Below are positions 14,125-17,289 of a stretch of DNA of 17,289 nt, piece by piece. The DNA comes from Clostridia bacterium (GTDB taxonomy: Bacteria > Bacillota > DULZ01). The notes below the pieces were generated by a model. It worked only from the letters and a program-made list of their open reading frames with translations. It was not told the DNA's origin and made no database searches. Numbering within the stretch: the first letter of the stretch is position 1; every line of letters starts with the position of its first letter. A program made the position numbers and the translations under genes. The DNA is taken from the NCBI GenBank assembly GCA_012520135.1, contig JAAYOX010000234.1:1-17289 (forward strand). The letters run 5' to 3'.

Positions 14125-15273
14125 TTGGCCAAGAGGGATTATTATGAAGTTCTAGGTGTCCCAAAAGGGGCCACTCAGGATGAGATCAAAAAAGCATATC
14201 GTAAATTGACCCGCAAATACCATCCCGACGTTAACCCTGGAGATCAACAAGCTGAGGAGAAATTTAAGGAAATATCCGAAGCCTATGAAGTCTTAAGTGA
14301 TGAACAAAAAAGGGCCCAGTATGATCAGTTTGGTCACGCAGGAACAAACGGAGCCGGTTTTGGCGGTTTTGGTGGCGGCGGTTTCCAGGGCACAGGTTTC
14401 GGGGGATTTGAGGATATCTTTGACATGTTTTTTGGGGGCTCGGGTTTTGGGGGTGGAGGTGCCGCTGCCGCCAGACGTCCCCAAAGAGGTGCCGATCTTC
14501 GTTACGACTTAACGATTACTTTTGAAGAAGCGGCTTTCGGTGTAAAAAAAGATATCTCTATTCCCAGAACCGAAACCTGTAAAACTTGCGACGGAACAGG
14601 GGCGGCACCGGGTACTACCCCCAGTACATGCCATGTATGTAACGGCACGGGCCAGGTCCAGACGGCCCAGAATACGCCCTTTGGCCGGTTCCAGAGCATC
14701 CGAACCTGTCATCACTGCCATGGAACCGGGGAGGTCATCACTTCTCCTTGTAGTACCTGTCATGGTCAAGGTCGGGTTCGCCGGACTCGCAAGATTTCCC
14801 TGACCGTACCTGCCGGGGTAGACACCGGTTCCCGGTTGCGGGTAGCAGGGGAAGGAGAGGCAGGTACTTTGGGAGGTCCTTCCGGGGATCTGTATGTAGT
14901 GATTAAAGTCAGACCTCATAAAGTCTTTCAAAGAAAAAATCAGGATGTTTATATGGAGATCCCTATTACAGTGGTCCAAGCTGCCTTGGGTGATGAAATA
15001 GAAGTGGATACTTTAGACGGCAAGAGTACCGTGCGGATACCTGAGGGAACCCAAACGGGAGCCAGTTTCACCCTGAAAGGTAAGGGAATACCCAAGCTCC
15101 ATGGGTCAGGTAGGGGAGATCAACACGTTAAGGTACAGGTTGTAGTCCCCACAAACTTGAATGACAAACAAAAACAACTCTTGAGGGAGTTTGGTAAAAC
15201 GCTGGGACAATCTAATTTCAATGTAAAAGACAAAAGCTTCTTTGACAAGGTAAAAGAAGCTTTCATGGGCTAA
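14125..15273 (+). CDS. dnaJ: Chaperone protein DnaJ (Hsp40, type I)
   Basis: A 382-residue class I J-protein that delivers substrates to DnaK and stimulates its ATPase. The J domain has HPD at 33-35. A Gly/Phe-rich region covers about 70-113. The zinc domain has four CxxCxGxG repeats with Cys152/155, 169/172, 195/198 and 209/212. Two beta-rich C-terminal domains follow. I choose a TTG start at 14125, because it gives the family N-terminus (M)AKRDYYEVLGV and has the purine-rich AAGGAAGGGGAAG at 14109-14121 upstream. The in-frame GTG at 14101 would add eight residues with no clear binding site. The gene is separated from dnaK by an unusual 305-base structured gap instead of the usual short spacer. 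Confidence 0.96.
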   Translation: MAKRDYYEVLGVPKGATQDEIKKAYRKLTRKYHPDVNPGDQQAEEKFKEISEAYEVLSDEQKRAQYDQFGHAGTNGAGFGGFGGGGFQGTGFGGFEDIFDMFFGGSGFGGGGAAAARRPQRGADLRYDLTITFEEAAFGVKKDISIPRTETCKTCDGTGAAPGTTPSTCHVCNGTGQVQTAQNTPFGRFQSIRTCHHCHGTGEVITSPCSTCHGQGRVRRTRKISLTVPAGVDTGSRLRVAGEGEAGTLGGPSGDLYVVIKVRPHKVFQRKNQDVYMEIPITVVQAALGDEIEVDTLDGKSTVRIPEGTQTGASFTLKGKGIPKLHGSGRGDQHVKVQVVVPTNLNDKQKQLLREFGKTLGQSNFNVKDKSFFDKVKEAFMG

Positions 15274-15301
15274 AAGTTTTATTCAAGAAAGGCGGTTTTC
15301 C

Positions 15302-16237
15302 ATGACTAATTGGCAGGAGATCACGGTGGAAACGACGGAAGAAGCTTGCGAAGCAGTGGCAAACCTGTTTTACGAAGTAGGTGCTCAGGGAGTGGTTATT
15401 GAAGATCCCCGGGTTATTGCCCGCTATGTGGAAGAGGATCTTTGGGATGCCTATGAACTACCCTCGGAACTCCTGGAGGCAGAAAACGTGGTCATTAAAG
15501 GGTATCTGCCAATGGATCAGCGGTTGGAAGAACGCCTTGAGCTTTTTGAGAAGCAGTTGGCTGAGCTGGAGCAGCATTTCGTTTCCTGGTTGGCTAAGGT
15601 GTCCTATGCGGAAATTGCGGAGGCTGATTGGTCTTCCGCCTGGAAGGAATATTATAAACCCCAGCATATCGGTGAAACTATCGTTATCAGCCCTTCTTGG
15701 GAGGAGTACCGGCCTCAACCGGGAGAAACGGTGATCTGGTTAGATCCCGGTATGGCCTTTGGTACCGGCAATCATCCCACCACGGCGATGGTGATCCGGG
15801 CCATGGAAAAATATCTCCGCCCAGGCAGCCGGGTGCTGGATGTAGGGACAGGCTCGGGTATCCTGGCTATTGTGGCAGCCAAACTGGGCGCCGCTCAGGT
15901 ATTAGCATTGGATATCGATACCCTGGCGGTGGAAATCGCCCAGCAGAACGTCCAGTTGAATCATGTGAGTGAACAAGTTACCGTTCGGTATAATGATCTG
16001 TTGACGGGGCTGGAAGGGCAGTATCAGATGATTACTGCCAATCTGACGGCGGATCCGGTGTTGGCTTTGGCGGAGGATGCCTTTGAAAGGCTAAGCCCGG
16101 CAGGCCTTTTATTGGCCTCAGGAATTATCAAGCATCGCTTCCCGGAAGTGGAGGCAAAACTGTTAAATACAGGTTATCATTTAGTGGAAATAATTGAAGA
16201 AGGGGAATGGGTTTCCCTGGTGGCAAGGAAGGATTAA
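15302..16237 (+). CDS. prmA: Ribosomal protein L11 methyltransferase PrmA
   Basis: A 311-residue SAM-dependent methyltransferase that trimethylates ribosomal protein L11. The N-terminal substrate-recognition domain covers about residues 1-100. The catalytic domain shows the PrmA signature GMAFGTGNHPTT at 150-161, SAM motif I VLDVGTGSGILAI at 178-190 and the acidic motif LALDID at 201-206. The motif IV segment is ANLTADP at 246-252, where many homologues have N-I-[LV]-A. Length is normal. The ATG at 15302 follows AAGAAAGGCGG at about 15285-15295. It begins 28 bases after dnaJ and is followed within three bases by rsmE. This matches yqeT in Bacillus, the distal part of the dnaK operon. Confidence 0.95.
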   Translation: MTNWQEITVETTEEACEAVANLFYEVGAQGVVIEDPRVIARYVEEDLWDAYELPSELLEAENVVIKGYLPMDQRLEERLELFEKQLAELEQHFVSWLAKVSYAEIAEADWSSAWKEYYKPQHIGETIVISPSWEEYRPQPGETVIWLDPGMAFGTGNHPTTAMVIRAMEKYLRPGSRVLDVGTGSGILAIVAAKLGAAQVLALDIDTLAVEIAQQNVQLNHVSEQVTVRYNDLLTGLEGQYQMITANLTADPVLALAEDAFERLSPAGLLLASGIIKHRFPEVEAKLLNTGYHLVEIIEEGEWVSLVARKD

Positions 16238-16239
16238 AT

Positions 16240-17007
16240 GTGGCACATCATTTTATCATTTCCCCGCAGCAAATCGGGGCTAAAGAAATTGTAATTACCG
16301 GTAATGATTTGGAGCATTTGTCCCGAGTGTTGCGGTTGAAACCCGGGGAGACTATTACCGTCAGTGACGGTGAGGACAGAGTATATTTTTGTGTGCTTAC
16401 GCAGATAAATAAATCAAGAGCCGTTGCTGAAATAAAATCCGTCAGTCCTGATTATTCGGAGCCTTCCTTGGAGGTGACATTGCTTCAAGGCCTACCCAAA
16501 GGGGACAAGCTGGAACTGATTATTCAAAAGGCTGTGGAATTGGGGATTTCCCGGGTGGTTCCCGTAGCCATGGAACGCTCGGTAGTGCAACTGTCTGGAG
16601 CCAAAGCGGAAGCTCGAGTCCAGCGGTGGCAAAGAATTGCCCAAGAGGCTGCTAAACAGAGCCGCCGGGGTTGTATTCCTTCAGTTAGCCCTATTGTCAG
16701 CCTGGCTGAAGCCTTGGAAGAATTGCCGGAACGCAATTTGGTCTTACTGCCCTGGGAAGAAGAGCGCTCCCGGGGCTTAAAAGAAATTTTATTATCTCCC
16801 CAAGCCCAAAAAGCCGCCGGTATTACTTTGATCATCGGACCGGAAGGGGGCTTACCGGAGAAAGAATTGTTAATGGCCAAAAATAAAGGTGCCATTCCCT
16901 TGTCTTTGGGACCTCGCATTTTACGAACGGAAACAGCTGCTATAGCTACTGTGGCTATCGTGATGTACCAATTAGGGGATTTGGGGGTTTTAAGGATTGA
17001 CGGCTAG
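16240..17007 (+). CDS. rsmE: 16S rRNA (uracil(1498)-N(3))-methyltransferase RsmE
   Basis: A 255-residue SPOUT-class methyltransferase that methylates U1498 of 16S rRNA. It has an N-terminal PUA-like part and a knotted C-terminal domain. The diagnostic motifs are QKAVELG at 96-102, AKQSRR at 138-143, IIGPEGG ending at 204, and LGPRILRTETA at 223-233, where SAM binds in the knot. I choose GTG 16240, seven bases after AAGGAAGG (16225-16232), giving VAHHFIISP at the N-terminus. The in-frame ATG at 16207 lies inside prmA and would add 11 residues out of step with the family. It starts two bases after the prmA stop, so translational coupling is likely. Its end overlaps mtaB. Confidence 0.95.
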   Translation: MAHHFIISPQQIGAKEIVITGNDLEHLSRVLRLKPGETITVSDGEDRVYFCVLTQINKSRAVAEIKSVSPDYSEPSLEVTLLQGLPKGDKLELIIQKAVELGISRVVPVAMERSVVQLSGAKAEARVQRWQRIAQEAAKQSRRGCIPSVSPIVSLAEALEELPERNLVLLPWEEERSRGLKEILLSPQAQKAAGITLIIGPEGGLPEKELLMAKNKGAIPLSLGPRILRTETAAIATVAIVMYQLGDLGVLRIDG

Positions 17008-17289
17008 ACGAGTAGCATTTCACACTCTGGGATGTAAAGTGAATCAAAATGAAGCCGAGGCCATGGAAAACATTTTTCGTAAGTCAGGCTATGAAACAGT
17101 GGATTTCCATGAGGCTGCCGATGTATATGTTATCCATACCTGTACGGTAACCCATTTGGGGGACCGCAAGTCCAGGCAGATGATTCGGCGGGCGGTACGC
17201 CAAAATCCCGATGCAGTGGTAGTTGTATCCGGCTGTTATGCTCAGGTAGCTCCTCAGGAAGTAATGGACATTCCCGGGGTAGATTTGGT
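16997..17289 (+). CDS. mtaB: tRNA t6A37 methylthiotransferase MtaB, 3' part off the window
   Basis: The first 97 residues of an MiaB/MtaB-type methylthiotransferase, cut by the right edge. MtaB converts t6A37 of tRNA to ms2t6A. The N-terminal UPF0004 domain shows three cysteines expected to bind an auxiliary iron-sulfur cluster: Cys13 (HTLGCKVNQNE), Cys49 (HTCTVT) and Cys80 (SGCYAQ). HTLGCKVNQNEAEAM favours MtaB over MiaB. The radical SAM CxxxCxxC motif lies beyond the window. An in-frame TAA at 16991-16993 leaves TTG 16997 as the only reasonable start. It overlaps the rsmE end by 11 bases, and a GGGGG run at 16983-16987 may act as the binding site. The gene order matches yqeU-yqeV of Bacillus. 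Confidence 0.9.
   Translation, partial: MTARRVAFHTLGCKVNQNEAEAMENIFRKSGYETVDFHEAADVYVIHTCTVTHLGDRKSRQMIRRAVRQNPDAVVVVSGCYAQVAPQEVMDIPGVDL

Noticed and set aside
13898..14155. Open frame of 85 codons crossing repeat copy B and the dnaJ start
   Set aside because: It reads through the structured repeat, shows biased repeat-derived composition and overlaps the dnaJ N-terminus in another frame with no binding site. It is a by-product of the repeat.
14509..14979. 156-codon antisense open frame inside dnaJ
   Set aside because: It covers the zinc-finger region of dnaJ on the opposite strand; the sense frame is fully conserved and the antisense product looks random.
1..17289. CRISPR array, insertion sequence, prophage or secretion-system genes
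   Set aside because: No regularly spaced direct repeats, transposase, integrase or phage structural gene was seen. Apart from the two structured repeats, the region is conserved housekeeping sequence.

Overview
The window reads as a chromosomal segment of a Clostridia-type Firmicute (Bacillota). GC content is in the mid-40s by eye. Support for this comes from three things seen together: the conserved Gram-positive order lepA-hemW-hrcA-grpE-dnaK-dnaJ-prmA-rsmE-mtaB, a perfect CIRCE operator in front of hrcA, and a DnaK without the ~24-residue nucleotide-binding-domain insertion usual in Gram-negative DnaK. Every gene called lies on the + strand. Several start codons are GTG or TTG, chosen here from ribosome binding sites and family N-termini.

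Layout. Bases 1-1475 hold the 3' part of a BaiN/HI0933-like flavoprotein and a six-helix membrane protein. An AMP-forming acyl-CoA ligase (1668-3302) follows, with its own candidate promoter and a strong intrinsic terminator. Next is a divergent NCS2 nucleobase-type permease (3490-4815), whose recognised substrate-contact residues are replaced. A small membrane-anchored protein (4936-5271) and the lipid II flippase murJ (5304-6878) come after it. A good sigma-A-type promoter overlaps the murJ stop and leads into lepA (6955-8766) and hemW (8969-10105).

The heat-shock operon starts at a TTGACA-N17-TATTTT promoter with CIRCE just downstream. It runs hrcA, grpE, dnaK, dnaJ, prmA, rsmE, and mtaB, which runs off the right edge. 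HrcA with CIRCE would repress the operon. GrpE, DnaK and DnaJ form the Hsp70 cycle. PrmA, RsmE and MtaB modify ribosomal protein L11, 16S rRNA and tRNA, and LepA acts on the ribosome. HemW supplies a heme-handling radical SAM protein.

The most unusual content is between genes. A structured element of about 110-118 bp with terminal inverted repeats occurs twice in opposite orientation, between lepA and hemW and between dnaK and dnaJ. The two copies differ by three compensatory base-pair changes in the outer stem and share an identical 29-nt apical hairpin, so the fold appears to be conserved. Copy B is bracketed by two related GGGAC hairpins. A perfect 15-bp stem-loop lies between hrcA and grpE. 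No CRISPR array, phage gene, insertion sequence, rRNA or tRNA was seen.
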